64,000 bases of DNA from Cupriavidus necator (GCF_013141915.1 NZ_SROX01000010.1:1-64000); one strand, 5' to 3'. Positions 44,463 through 53,664 are shown, counted from the stretch's first letter. Program-made: numbers and translations. The notes: generated by a model not told the origin, from the sequence alone.

Positions 44463-45176
44463 TTACGCGTCTGCCGCAGCAGTTGCCGGCGATGCCGGCG
44501 GTCCCTGGCGCAAGGCCAGCCGCAAGGCCCAGGCCAGCGCTTCGCATGCGGCCGGGATGGGCCCGATCACGGGCACCGCGAAGCGCTGCCCCAGCGCCCG
44601 CGCGGCCTCGCCAAGCGGCCCGCCACCGATGATCACGGCCTGCGCGCCATCGTCGACACACGCCTGCACGGCGCCCGCCAGCCGTTCTTCCTGTTGTTGC
44701 GGCAGGTTGCCCAGCGCGCGCGGGTCGCCATCGGTGAAGCGCGCGCCGGTAAACCACGCCTCCAGCCCGTGCCGGCGCACGCCGGCTTCAATCGAGGCCG
44801 CCAGCCGCGGCGTGGTGGTGGCGATGCCGAAGCGCCGCTCGCCCGCCGCGGCGGCACGCATAGCGGCCTCGCCGATACCCACCACCGGCACCGCCAGGTG
44901 CGCGCGCAGCGCGTCGAGGCCCGGATCACCGAAGGCGCCCACGATCACGCCCCCGGCACGGCGGGCCAGGCGCAGCATGTCTGCGTCATTGACCGCCTCG
45001 CCAGCCACCGCCAGATCGCCGTCGTCGACGATCATCGCCGCACCGCGTGCAGCCGTCGCGCCCAGCACGGCCGGCGGGGCGGCCAGGTGCTGCGCGAACC
45101 AGGCGCGCGCGATGCCGACCATCATCTGCGTGGTGGCGCTGGAAGTATTCGGGTTGATCAGCAGGATCTGGGGCAT
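44463..45176 (-). CDS. Asp/Glu/hydantoin racemase superfamily protein lacking both cysteines
   Basis: A 237-residue protein of the aspartate/glutamate/hydantoin racemase superfamily. It begins ILLINPNTSSATTQMM and holds VGAFGDPGLDALR and AVIIGGGPLGEAARAL. In hydantoin racemases these two places read CFGDPG and LGCAG, with the catalytic cysteines; here they are Ala81 and Gly (about residue 186). A normal two-base racemization is therefore unlikely. The start is ATG at 45176. It lies 14 bases after the MFS gene and probably shares its message. Confidence 0.82.
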   Translation of the reverse strand: MPQILLINPNTSSATTQMMVGIARAWFAQHLAAPPAVLGATAARGAAMIVDDGDLAVAGEAVNDADMLRLARRAGGVIVGAFGDPGLDALRAHLAVPVVGIGEAAMRAAAAGERRFGIATTTPRLAASIEAGVRRHGLEAWFTGARFTDGDPRALGNLPQQQEERLAGAVQACVDDGAQAVIIGGGPLGEAARALGQRFAVPVIGPIPAACEALAWALRLALRQGPPASPATAAADA

Positions 45177-45190
45177 TGAAGTCTCGGGAT

Positions 45191-46672
45191 TCAGGAGTGC
45201 TGGCTGGCCGCGGGCGCGGCATGGGCGGCCGCAGGCTGGCCCGGCGCCTGGCCGGCTGCATTGGGCGACGCGTTCCCCGGCTCGTCGTCGGCGCCATCCA
45301 GCGCCCGACCGAAGGTCTCGGGGGCAAACTGCAGCACCAGCGCGAACACGGCATACATGCCGGCCATCATGCCGAACATGCCGCCGATGCCGTACTGGTC
45401 GAACACGCGGCCGGCAATCAGCGGCATGGCCGCGCCGGCCATGGTGCCGAGCGCCAGGATGAAGGCGGTGCCGAAGGCGCGTACCCGGGTCGGATACAGC
45501 TCCGGCGCGTAGATCCAGATCGAGGTGTTCAGCAACAGCACGCAGAACTGGAAGGCCGCGCCGAAGGTCAGGACCAGTGCTGCCGACTTTGACAGGAAAC
45601 CGAAGCACAGGCCGATCACGCACGCCAGCAGCGCCCCCAATGTGAGCACACGCTTGCGCGGAAAGCGAAAACCGAAGTACGACGCCGCCACGGCACCGAG
45701 CAGGCTGCCGGACTGCATCACGATGGTGAACGCGAAACTCCTGGTCAGCGTATAGCCCTGCGCCATCAGGATCGTCGGCATCAGCGTCAGTACCGAGATC
45801 TGCGCGCCATAGGTCATGCACACCGCAATACCCACCGCAATCGTGCGGCGTGCCAGGCGGCCGGTGAAGACTTCACTCAGCCGGACTTTTTCCGGCTGGA
45901 GGTCGCCCTCGCGCGCGGCACTCAGGTACTCCGTCGACGGCTTTGTTCGCCGCGACAGCTTGCCCGAGGCGAGGATATTGAGCACGTGGTTGGCTTCGTC
46001 GACCCGCCCCTTCGACAGCAGGAAGCGTGGCGTCTCCGGGATGAAGCGCCGGTACAGCAACACGAAAAACGCCGGCAGCACCAGGCAGCCGAACAGCCAG
46101 CGCCAGCTGTCCGGGCCCGGGAACAGGGCAAACACGGCCAGCCCGAATGCCGGCGCCAGCATATTGCCCAGGCCGCCGCCCGCCACGTTGATCGCCCCCA
46201 CCGCCACGCCGCGGAACCGCGACGAGCAGAATTCGGCCAGCATGGTCACTGCGATCGAGATCTCGCCGCCCAGCCCGAAGCCGACAATAAAACGCCCCGC
46301 GGCGAGCACAGCATAATTCGGCGCCAGCGCGCAGATCAGCGCACCCAGCGTGAACAGCATCAGGTTGATGCTCAGCATCGCGCGGCGCCCGTAGCGGTCG
46401 GCGATATAGCCGGAACCCAGCCGGCCCAGCGCCGCCGCCCCAAACGTCAGCGTGTTGAGAAAACCGATTTCCGCCGCCGACACGCCCCAGTATTCCCGCA
46501 GCAAAGGTCCCACCAGGCCCACGGCATTCTGCTCGAACACGTCGAACAGCACGCCGAACAAAATCAGCGCCAGGATTTTCTTGTGCGACGGGGTGACGCC
46601 GATATCGTCCAGCGCCCGTTCGAGTTGCTGCAGCCGCGGCTGCGACGAAGAAACGATGACTTCCGCACCCAT
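45191..46672 (-). CDS. MFS transporter, sugar/aromatic-acid porter type
   Basis: A 493-residue major facilitator with twelve helices. GSGYIADRYGRRAMLSINL (motif A), GFGLGGEISIAVTMLAEFCSSRFRGVAVG and YAPELYPTRVRAFGTAF place it near the sugar porter/AAHS branch. The last 45 residues are a hydrophilic Ala/Pro-rich tail. It should import the substrate of the unit it forms with the racemase-like gene and the RpiR regulator. The specific substrate is unknown. Confidence 0.88.
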   Translation of the reverse strand: MGAEVIVSSSQPRLQQLERALDDIGVTPSHKKILALILFGVLFDVFEQNAVGLVGPLLREYWGVSAAEIGFLNTLTFGAAALGRLGSGYIADRYGRRAMLSINLMLFTLGALICALAPNYAVLAAGRFIVGFGLGGEISIAVTMLAEFCSSRFRGVAVGAINVAGGGLGNMLAPAFGLAVFALFPGPDSWRWLFGCLVLPAFFVLLYRRFIPETPRFLLSKGRVDEANHVLNILASGKLSRRTKPSTEYLSAAREGDLQPEKVRLSEVFTGRLARRTIAVGIAVCMTYGAQISVLTLMPTILMAQGYTLTRSFAFTIVMQSGSLLGAVAASYFGFRFPRKRVLTLGALLACVIGLCFGFLSKSAALVLTFGAAFQFCVLLLNTSIWIYAPELYPTRVRAFGTAFILALGTMAGAAMPLIAGRVFDQYGIGGMFGMMAGMYAVFALVLQFAPETFGRALDGADDEPGNASPNAAGQAPGQPAAAHAAPAASQHS

Positions 46673-46766
46673 GCTTTTGCCTCCATGCGCACGCCGGCGC
46701 TTGCTTGACGGGCCGGGCTCAAGCGCTCCCGACGGAATGTTTTAGTTTTTTCATATGATAAATAAT

Positions 46767-46782
46767 TGAAAATAATTTTTCA
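46767..46782. promoter_or_regulatory. candidate RpiR operator
   Basis: TGAAAA (46767-46772), TAAT, TTTTCA (46777-46782): a perfect 6-4-6 dyad in an AT-rich stretch before the MFS gene and next to the RpiR-type gene. RpiR-family proteins often bind such A/T-flanked palindromes. Confidence 0.55.
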
Positions 46783-46875
46783 TACGGGTTTATACCGACG
46801 TGGGCCCGCCGAAGGCGGGCCGGCATGGCAGCGGCAAGCCGGAAAGACATCGAGTCGCGCGGCGCGCGATGGCGC

Positions 46876-47727
46876 TCAGAGTTCGTCGAGCGCGTCGTGG
46901 AAGGCCTCGACCAAGCCAAGGTGGCGCCGGCCCGGGGTGCCGGCCAGCTCCATCACCAGCGTGACGAGCAGGTGGCACAGGCCGATTACGGCGGCGTGGT
47001 TGTCCAGCACGCCCGGGGCCTGCACATCGCAGCGAACCACCCACCGCGCGGGCACTTTGGCCGCCGCCCCCTGCTCCGTGATGTAGAGCAGCCTGGGGCA
47101 GGCCTTCGCCGCCTGCGCCACGACTGACGGCAGTTCGCGCACGCGCCGGCGCAAGGCCAGCACGATCACCACGTCGTCTTCGGTCATGCCGGCGAGATGT
47201 TCACCCATGGTCTCGCCGGCACCAGGCACGGCCTGCGCGCTCGGCACGATCTGCAACAGCTGCCAGCGCAGGTACATGGCCAGCGGCTGGCTGGAGCGAA
47301 ACCCGACGATCCATACCTTGCGCGCGCCCAGGATGGCCGTGGCGATTTCCCGCAGCTGCCCCTCGGACAGGCGCCGGTATGTGGCCCCGAGGTTGGCCAG
47401 CCCTTGCTGGAGATGCGCCCCGAACGATCCGGTGTCAGCCGCGCCGGCTGCGCTTTCAGTGCCGGCCAACAACAGCGGCGAACCCGCGCTTTTCTCCGAG
47501 CGCACCTGCTTGCGCGCGTCGTCATACGAGGCGTAGCCCATGCGCCGCACGAAGCGCGTCACGGTGGCATTCGACACATTGGCCAGCCCGGCCAGTTCCG
47601 AGGCCGTATAGCCCGCGAGATCGCCCGGGAAATCCAGCGCGAACTCCGCCAGCCGTCGCTCGGAAGGCGACAAGTGGTCCAGCTGTTCGCGGATGCGTCC
47701 GACGAATGATTTCCGGGTGGCTTGCAT
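46876..47727 (-). CDS. RpiR/MurR family transcriptional regulator
   Basis: A 283-residue regulator with an N-terminal RpiR HTH (LAEFALDFPGDLAGYTASELAGLANVSNATVTRFVRRMGYASYDDAR, about 22-70) and a C-terminal SIS domain (ILGARKVWIVGFRSSQPLAMYLRWQL, and DVVIVLALRRRVRELPSVVAQA) that normally binds sugar phosphates or related ligands. The ATG at 47727 is preferred; a longer open frame lacks family residues. It probably controls the MFS and racemase-like genes downstream on the same strand. Confidence 0.88.
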   Translation of the reverse strand: MQATRKSFVGRIREQLDHLSPSERRLAEFALDFPGDLAGYTASELAGLANVSNATVTRFVRRMGYASYDDARKQVRSEKSAGSPLLLAGTESAAGAADTGSFGAHLQQGLANLGATYRRLSEGQLREIATAILGARKVWIVGFRSSQPLAMYLRWQLLQIVPSAQAVPGAGETMGEHLAGMTEDDVVIVLALRRRVRELPSVVAQAAKACPRLLYITEQGAAAKVPARWVVRCDVQAPGVLDNHAAVIGLCHLLVTLVMELAGTPGRRHLGLVEAFHDALDEL

Positions 47728-48324
47728 GGGACGTGTCAGCCCTGGCGGGCACGGGTCAACAGCGCCCGGCGCGCACGCCGGGCCCAGGGGGCTCAACGAT
47801 AGCGCATGGCGCCGGTCGAGGCGAGCCGCACGTCCCACCGCGTGGCGCGTGGCCCTTAACGGCCCGCCGCGCTGGCATTCATATGGAATTCAGGTGGCAT
47901 TAACCCCCGCGCAGCTCTGGCGTTGCGCCGGCATTAAATGCCCCCCGGTCCTCGCCCAAGTCAGCGCAATTTCCTGTTCTTGTAGCCGCGAAAATCGCGC
48001 GCGATGATATTGCCCCGTACGGAAAACTGTCCACAAATCGAACAAATCCTTACATGTGATCCGCAGTCGAGTAATCGTTACGTCGCAACCGTGCCCAGCA
48101 ATAGTGCATAGGTGCCCCGCCGGAAAATCACACGTAACCCATTGTTACTGTCCTGTACGGTCTCGGACACGTGCCCCTAGTATCGCCGCTGCCGGGTTTC
48201 CCAAGGGGTTAACCCGATCCGCTTTTTATGCCACTGCAATTCTTCGCGCACACCCTCGACCGGCACCAGAACGGGGTGGTGATGTTTATTCACTTTCATC
48301 TTTTATCCATTTACTTAAAAATCA
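47728..48324. other. 597-base upstream region of the orphan lipoprotein
   Basis: No gene is seen. The stretch becomes AT-rich toward 48270-48324, unlike the genome average. It holds a perfect 10-base palindrome GGGTTAACCC (48206-48215) and a small inverted repeat GTAAC/GTTAC near 48135-48148. No convincing -35/-10 pair was found, so I cannot place the promoter. Confidence 0.45.
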
Positions 48325-50349
48325 ATGACTGGGAAAAATCTACCTCGCGATAACCCATCCGACCTCCGCAGAACGCGTAATTCCTACATTTACCCGAGCC
48401 TGAACTTCCTGGCCGCTGCCTGTGCCGCTGTGGTGCTTACCGCATGCGGTGGCGGTGGCGACGATGCCACCTCCGGTAGCAGCTCGTCGACGGAAGCTTC
48501 GCGAGCTTCGCGTGGCCCGACCACGCCGGCTGCATCGACCCAGGTTGCCGACGCGATTTTCGACGGCTCCGGCAACCTGAATGCCGACGAATATGTTGCC
48601 ATTGGTTCCGATTACAGCAGCGATAAAGCCATGGCTTATCGCTATGGCGCAAGTAATTCGGCCGCCGCAGCAGTCAAAACCTATTGGAAGCCCGCGGACC
48701 AGACCTTTTATCCGCATGGTAATACCTGCTACCAGCAGGAATATCCCGGCACCCAGATGGACACCAGCACCAACATCATTTACCAGCTGGGTAACATCGA
48801 CTGCACCCGTAACGATTTCGGCAGCAATATGGGCGACGTGATTTACCGCCCCGACGTCGCCTCCGATTCCGCCGTCACGCCGCTGCTGACGCTTGACCTG
48901 AGCGCCGGCACCATCGCCGAGAAGCCGCAGACGGCCTGGGTGTTTGGCAATGCCACCACCAATCCGCAACTGAATAATCACGTCGCCGCCAACGGTGGCG
49001 TCATGCCCACGCAGCCGATCGCCATGGGCCGCTGCAGCGAGCACGATTGCGCACAGTCGCTGGTGGCTTTCCAGAACGGCCTGATCGCTTCGGTCGGCAC
49101 GAATACGGCTTCGCACTCGGCTTCGGTGAAGCTTCCTGAAGGCAAGGTGCCCACGGCTATCGCGATCACCTCGAATTCCGAATTTGCCCTGGTCACCATC
49201 TGGGACACCAAGAACCTGAAGGGCCAGGTAGCGGTGATTGCGCTGGGCAGTCTCGCCGACGGCAGCCAGGTGGGCGGCCCGTATGACTCCAGCGATATGT
49301 CGTGGGCCGGCCTCTATCCGGGCCTGCGCAACATGTCGAACTTCGTCTTCATGAAGCTGCTGGGCTTCGTTGACCTGCCGGATATGAAGGCCCCGACGGA
49401 CATTTCCGCCGTGACCGACTTCAGCACCATGCAGGACAACACCACCCAGGGCTGGCTGCGGGATCCGGTCGGAGACGCCGGCGCCAGCCTGGGCCTGCGC
49501 GCAGCCACCCCGGGGCTGAGCGAAGCCAACCAGAAGAGCTTTGCCACCGGTGGCGTGAATGCCAACCTGATTTCCCGCTCCGGCGTTGCCGCGGTGATTT
49601 CGAAGTCGGAAAAGAAGGTGGTGTTCCTGGACCTGAAGCCGCTGTTCGACAAGGTCAACAACACCTATTTCGAAGGCAGCTTCAGCGACCTGCAGAACGC
49701 GCTGTCGAATACGGGCCAGGAAGCCTCGCAATGGCCGCAGACGTTCGCGGTGGACAACTACGCCCCCACCATCATCAAGACCATGAGCCTGGCTGAAAAG
49801 CCGACCGCGGTGAAGGTCTCGATCCTGGCCAACCCCGGCCAGGCCTGGGTGGCGACGGAAGACGGCGTGATCCACGCGATCTCGGTGGCTGGCGTGCAGT
49901 CCGGTACCAACCTCGATCCCGCACTGATCAAGGAAGTGACCACCCTGCAAGTGGGCAAGAACCCCACCAGCATGATCCACCAGGTGAACCGCGAGAGCTT
50001 CGGCAACTCGAACACCAAGCTGTGGGTGGTGTCGCGCGGCGACCAGAAGGTTCAGCTGGTAGACATGGCAACGCTGACGGTTGAAAAGACGCTGCAGGAT
50101 TCGCGCATCGTCGATCCGATCTCGGTGTCCGAAACCCAGCAAAGCCCGCTGCTGACCAGCGTGATCACGCTGACCGACTATGCCGGAAAGCAGGTGCTGA
50201 ACTATCGCTATGCGCCGATCAACCTCCAGGGTGGCAACACCCCGATGTATATCGGCGTGGGCCAGTCGGGCAATGAAGAGTTCGAGTTCGGCGGTTCGTA
50301 TGCAGTGGCCGGCAAGCCGTTCAATTTCACCCAAAGCAATGTACCCTGA
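48325..50349 (+). CDS. orphan lipoprotein, probable beta-propeller
   Basis: A 674-residue lipoprotein: a long basic lead is followed by a hydrophobic core and the lipobox LTAC at about 38-41, then a Gly/Ser-rich linker. The mature part has repeated strand motifs such as LVTIWDTKNLKGQVAVIAL, AAVISKSEKKVVFLDLKPLF, QAWVATEDGVIHAISV and KLWVVSRGDQKVQLVDMATLTVEKTL, which look like YVTN/WD-type propeller blades. No catalytic motif was seen. The ATG lacks a good ribosome site. Codon use is a little less GC-biased than that of neighbours. Family not recognised. Confidence 0.75.
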   Translation: MTGKNLPRDNPSDLRRTRNSYIYPSLNFLAAACAAVVLTACGGGGDDATSGSSSSTEASRASRGPTTPAASTQVADAIFDGSGNLNADEYVAIGSDYSSDKAMAYRYGASNSAAAAVKTYWKPADQTFYPHGNTCYQQEYPGTQMDTSTNIIYQLGNIDCTRNDFGSNMGDVIYRPDVASDSAVTPLLTLDLSAGTIAEKPQTAWVFGNATTNPQLNNHVAANGGVMPTQPIAMGRCSEHDCAQSLVAFQNGLIASVGTNTASHSASVKLPEGKVPTAIAITSNSEFALVTIWDTKNLKGQVAVIALGSLADGSQVGGPYDSSDMSWAGLYPGLRNMSNFVFMKLLGFVDLPDMKAPTDISAVTDFSTMQDNTTQGWLRDPVGDAGASLGLRAATPGLSEANQKSFATGGVNANLISRSGVAAVISKSEKKVVFLDLKPLFDKVNNTYFEGSFSDLQNALSNTGQEASQWPQTFAVDNYAPTIIKTMSLAEKPTAVKVSILANPGQAWVATEDGVIHAISVAGVQSGTNLDPALIKEVTTLQVGKNPTSMIHQVNRESFGNSNTKLWVVSRGDQKVQLVDMATLTVEKTLQDSRIVDPISVSETQQSPLLTSVITLTDYAGKQVLNYRYAPINLQGGNTPMYIGVGQSGNEEFEFGGSYAVAGKPFNFTQSNVP

Positions 50350-50418
50350 GCGCCATGTCAGGCTGAAGCGCGCCGGTTGATGCTGGCAACCTTCTCCCAC
50401 TGATCGCGCTTGATCGAG

Positions 50419-50448
50419 GCCCGCACGGTTCGCCGTGCGGGCTTTTTT
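50419..50448 (+). terminator. intrinsic terminator of the lipoprotein gene
   Basis: GCCCGCACGG (50419-50428), TTCG loop, CCGTGCGGGC (50433-50442) and six T, 70 bases after the stop codon. Confidence 0.93.
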
Positions 50449-50552
50449 CATTGGGCAGACGCCGGTAACGCCGTGACGCCGCGTGCGTTGGAGCACAGAT
50501 ATCCTGCCAGCGGACATGACAACCTCGCCATATGCGCAAGGAGCCTGCCCCA

Positions 50553-51578
50553 ATGCCGAGTCCATCCGCCCACGATCTGAACGCCCGCGGCACCGGCGCC
50601 CCCATCAGCCTGGTCGCGCCCGGCGAGGGTGGCGTCAAGGACTATGCCGCGACGCTGAACGGGTTGCTGCAGGGACAGCTTCTGGAGGCGACGCCCGACC
50701 TGCCCGCCACCGCGCTGGACGGCGCCGATGTGATCCTCCATTACTGCGGCTACGGCTACGCCAGGCGCGGCGCGCCGCTGTGGCTGCTGCGCCGGCTGCG
50801 CGAGGCCCGCCCGCGCATGCGCCGCCTCGGCATCTACTTCCACGAACTGTATGCCGACGGGGCACCATGGCGCTCGGCGTTCTGGCTCTCGCCGGTGCAG
50901 CGCTACATTGCCGCGGAACTGGCAGCACTGGCCGATTTCTGGGTGACCAACCGCGAGGGCTCGGCGCGCTGGCTCGACACCCACGCGCCGGCGCGGCCGC
51001 ATCGCGTGCTGCCGGTGTTTTCCAATCTAGGGGAAAGTGGCGCGCCGCTTCGGGACAGGCAGGCTGCCGTGGTCGTGCTCGGCGGCCCGGCGCTGCGCGC
51101 CCAGACTTACCAGGAAGCGGGTGACGCGCTGTTCGACTGGGTCAATCGTGCCGGTTTCACGCTGCATGACGTCGGGCCACCGCTCGGCGATGCCGCTCTG
51201 GCGGCCAGCGTCGCTCACCGAGGTGCGGTGGTGCACGGCCGCGTCGAAGCCGCCGAAGCGGCGCGGCTCCTGTCGGCATCGACCTATGGCGTGCTGGCCT
51301 ATCCGGTCGACTATGCGGCCAAGAGCGGAGTATTCGCCGCGTACTGCGCCCACGCGGTCTGCCCCGTGCTGCTGTCCCGCCACGGCGGAGTGCACGATGG
51401 CATCACAACCGGGCACTACCTGCCCTCGATCCCGGCCATGACGACCGACCTGGACGCCGCCTGGCGCATCGGCCGGGCAGCGCACGCCTGGTATGCGCCG
51501 CATGCGCTGCGGCACCATGAGGCTGGGTTCAGGGAGTTGTTAGGAGCGCGGGCGGTCCAAGTCGCTGCTGCGTTGTGA
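50553..51578 (+). CDS. glycosyltransferase-like protein
   Basis: A 341-residue protein with the layout of a GT-B glycosyltransferase. The N-terminal half has ISLVAPGEGGVKDYAATLNGLL and LGIYFHELYADGAPWRSAFWLS, and the C-terminal half has HGRVEAAEAARLLSASTYGVLAYPVDYAAKSGVFAAYCAHAVCPVLLS, which resembles the donor-sugar region. No membrane segment. Donor and acceptor are unknown, and no polysaccharide genes are nearby. The ATG at 50553 has AAGGAG eight bases upstream; an ATG at 50532 is less likely. Confidence 0.65.
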   Translation: MPSPSAHDLNARGTGAPISLVAPGEGGVKDYAATLNGLLQGQLLEATPDLPATALDGADVILHYCGYGYARRGAPLWLLRRLREARPRMRRLGIYFHELYADGAPWRSAFWLSPVQRYIAAELAALADFWVTNREGSARWLDTHAPARPHRVLPVFSNLGESGAPLRDRQAAVVVLGGPALRAQTYQEAGDALFDWVNRAGFTLHDVGPPLGDAALAASVAHRGAVVHGRVEAAEAARLLSASTYGVLAYPVDYAAKSGVFAAYCAHAVCPVLLSRHGGVHDGITTGHYLPSIPAMTTDLDAAWRIGRAAHAWYAPHALRHHEAGFRELLGARAVQVAAAL

Positions 51579-51672
51579 GGGGGCGTGACCGCGGAACATC
51601 GAGCCAGGACGGCCGGTGCAGAATTTTGCGCGTTCTCTAGGACCGTTCATGCCAGCCTTTACAAGGCCCAAC

Positions 51673-51704
51673 AAAAAACCCCGGCAACCTGACGGCTCCG
51701 GGGT
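51673..51704 (-). terminator. intrinsic terminator after tRNA-Ala
   Basis: On the minus strand ACCCCGG (complement of 51698-51704) pairs with CCGGGGT (complement of 51678-51684), followed by a run of T. It ends the tRNA transcript. Confidence 0.85.
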
Positions 51705-51737
51705 ATGCAATGTTTTGCGGGATGCTTGAAAGAATTC

Positions 51738-51813
51738 TGGTGGACCGAAGGAGGATCGAACTCCCGACCTCTGCATTGCGAACGCAGCGCTCTCCCAGCT
51801 GAGCTATCGGCCC
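51738..51813 (-). tRNA. tRNA-Ala(CGC)
   Basis: A complete 76-base cloverleaf with encoded CCA. The acceptor pairs GGGCCGA with TCGGTCC; the D arm reads GCTCAGCTGGGAGAGC; the anticodon loop is TTCGCAA with anticodon CGC, reading the alanine codon GCG; the T loop is TTCGATC. It lies just after soxB on the same strand. Confidence 0.97.
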
Positions 51814-51823
51814 GTCGCGGAGG

Positions 51824-51853
51824 ATTGTAGCGTACTTGGACGGCCCGCTTCAA
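51824..51853 (-). promoter_or_regulatory. probable tRNA-Ala promoter
   Basis: On the minus strand TTGAAG (complement of 51848-51853), 18 bases, TACAAT (complement of 51824-51829), with the tRNA starting about 10 bases later. The -35 overlaps the last codons of soxB. Confidence 0.65.
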
Positions 51854-53607
51854 TCCTCGGTGCGTCGGTGCGTGGTGTTTGCCACATCACGCGCGATGCC
51901 GGCATTGCCCTCCATGCCGCGCACGCGCGGCAGGTTCAGCGGGCGGGCGCTGACTTCCCTGGTGCTGCGCAGCCACTGCGCCATCACGTCCCAGATCGGC
52001 GGGCCGCCGGCGTCGCGGGCTTCTTCGGCCACGGGGGCCCAGCCGGCCACTTTGTAGGTCTTGGCGGCGTCGAGCGGCTTGCCACCCAGGCGCATGTCGG
52101 TGATGCGCTTGCCCATGCCGGCGGCCGGGTCGATGGTGTACTGCAGGCCACCGACGCGCACCATGTCGCCGCCCTGCTGGTAGTACGGGTCCGGGTTGAA
52201 CAGGTTGTCGGCGACGTCTTCCAGGATGGTCTTGATGGTCGCGCCGCTCATCTGCGTCACCGTGGTGTAGGGATACGTGATGGCGGTCTGGTCCATCAGG
52301 TGTTCCATGGTGATGGCCTGGCCCGGCAGCAAGGTGGTGCCCCAGCGGAAGCCCGGCGAGAACGCGATCTGCGCACCCTGGGCCTGCATCAGCCCGTCGA
52401 GGATCAGCTGGTCGAAGGTGCCGTTGAAGTTGCCGCGCCGGTACAGCAAGCCGCGGTTGACGGCCAGCACCTCGCCCAGCTTCTGCTCATAGGGCGCGCG
52501 GACCTTGCGGATCAGTGCGTCCATGCCGGGGTCGGCCGGCAGGTAGTTGGCGAAAACCGGCAGCAGCCGGTAGCGGAAGTCGGCCACCTTGCCATTTTTC
52601 ACGTCGAAATCGAGCACGCCGAGGAACTTGCCGTTGGAGCCGGCATTGGTCACCAGCGTGGTGCCGCCGGCGTTCTTCACCGGCACTGGCGCGGGCACGC
52701 CGTCATGGGTGTGGCCGCCGAGGATGGCGTCGAGCCCGCGCACGCGCGAGGCCAGCTTCAGGTCCACGTCCATGCCGTTGTGCGAAAGCAGCACCACCGC
52801 CTGCGCGCCTTTGCCGCGCGCCGCGTCGATGACCTGCTGCAGGTTCTCTTCCTGGATGCCGAAGGTCCAGTCCGGCACGAAGTAGCGCGGGTTGGCGATG
52901 GGGGTGTACGGAAACGCCTGGCCGATGATGGCCACCGGCACGCCGTTGATCTCGCGGATCACGTACGGGTCGAACACGGGGTCGCCGAAGTCGTTGGTCT
53001 TGATGTTCTGCGCCAGGAAGGCGACCTTGCCCTTGAAGTCCTTGTCGACGATCTCCCTGACGCGCTCGGCGCCCAGCGTCATCTCCCAGTGTGGCGTCAT
53101 CACGTCGACGCCCAGCGCCAGCGCGGCATCGACCATGTCCTGGCCCTTGGTCCAGAGCGCGGTGGCCGAGCCCTGCCAGGTATCGCCGCCGTCGAGCAGC
53201 AACGCCCCCGGGCGGCCGGCCTTGAGCCGTTGCACCAGCGTGGCCAGGTGCGCAAACCCGCCGACCTTGCCATAGCGGCGCGCCGCCTCGTTGAAATCGA
53301 GATAGGTGAACGCATGCGCCTGCGGCGTGCCGGGGCGGATGCCGTAGTGGCGCAGCAGCGCCTCGCCGACCAGGTGCGGCGGCTTGCCGGCATAGTCGCC
53401 GATGCCGAGGTTGACGTTGGGTTCGCGAAAATACACCGGCCGCAGCTGCGCATGGCAGTCAGTGAAATGCAGCAGGTGGACGTTGCCGAAGCGCGGCACG
53501 TCGTACATGGCCTCGGCGGCCTGCGCAGCGTGGGCATCCGGGTGGGGGAACGTCATGCCGCCGGCGCCGGCGATGGCCAGCACCTGCAGGAACTCGCGTC
53601 GGTTCAT
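51850..53607 (-). CDS. soxB: thiosulfohydrolase SoxB
   Basis: A 585-residue periplasmic enzyme that hydrolyses sulfate from the cysteine-bound sulfonate on SoxY. A Tat signal is present (NRREFLQ, cleavage near residue 28). The metallophosphatase-like core holds LLHFTDCHAQLRP, LLDGGDTWQGSA and ILGGHTHDGVPAPV, which supply the dimanganese ligands, and the 5'-nucleotidase C-terminal domain follows. Length fits the family. It is the last sox gene before the tRNA. Confidence 0.96.
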   Translation of the reverse strand: MNRREFLQVLAIAGAGGMTFPHPDAHAAQAAEAMYDVPRFGNVHLLHFTDCHAQLRPVYFREPNVNLGIGDYAGKPPHLVGEALLRHYGIRPGTPQAHAFTYLDFNEAARRYGKVGGFAHLATLVQRLKAGRPGALLLDGGDTWQGSATALWTKGQDMVDAALALGVDVMTPHWEMTLGAERVREIVDKDFKGKVAFLAQNIKTNDFGDPVFDPYVIREINGVPVAIIGQAFPYTPIANPRYFVPDWTFGIQEENLQQVIDAARGKGAQAVVLLSHNGMDVDLKLASRVRGLDAILGGHTHDGVPAPVPVKNAGGTTLVTNAGSNGKFLGVLDFDVKNGKVADFRYRLLPVFANYLPADPGMDALIRKVRAPYEQKLGEVLAVNRGLLYRRGNFNGTFDQLILDGLMQAQGAQIAFSPGFRWGTTLLPGQAITMEHLMDQTAITYPYTTVTQMSGATIKTILEDVADNLFNPDPYYQQGGDMVRVGGLQYTIDPAAGMGKRITDMRLGGKPLDAAKTYKVAGWAPVAEEARDAGGPPIWDVMAQWLRSTREVSARPLNLPRVRGMEGNAGIARDVANTTHRRTED

Positions 53608-53664
53608 GTCTCTTCCTGTGGATAAGTGCCTGCCGGGGGGCGCGTGGCTGCCGGCATTGCAGGG

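Noticed and set aside
46803..46821. GGCCCGCC/GGCGGGCC hairpin after the RpiR gene as a terminator
   Set aside because: The stem is good, but no T-run follows in either direction, so I do not call it a terminator.
48340..50565. 741-codon minus-strand frame
   Set aside because: It is antisense to the lipoprotein gene, which has a lipobox, propeller strands and a terminator on the plus strand.
51738..51813. tRNA-Ala as an integration site
   Set aside because: No integrase, direct repeat of the tRNA 3' end or foreign-looking island was seen next to it.
51868..53625. 585-codon plus-strand frame
   Set aside because: It is the complement of soxB.
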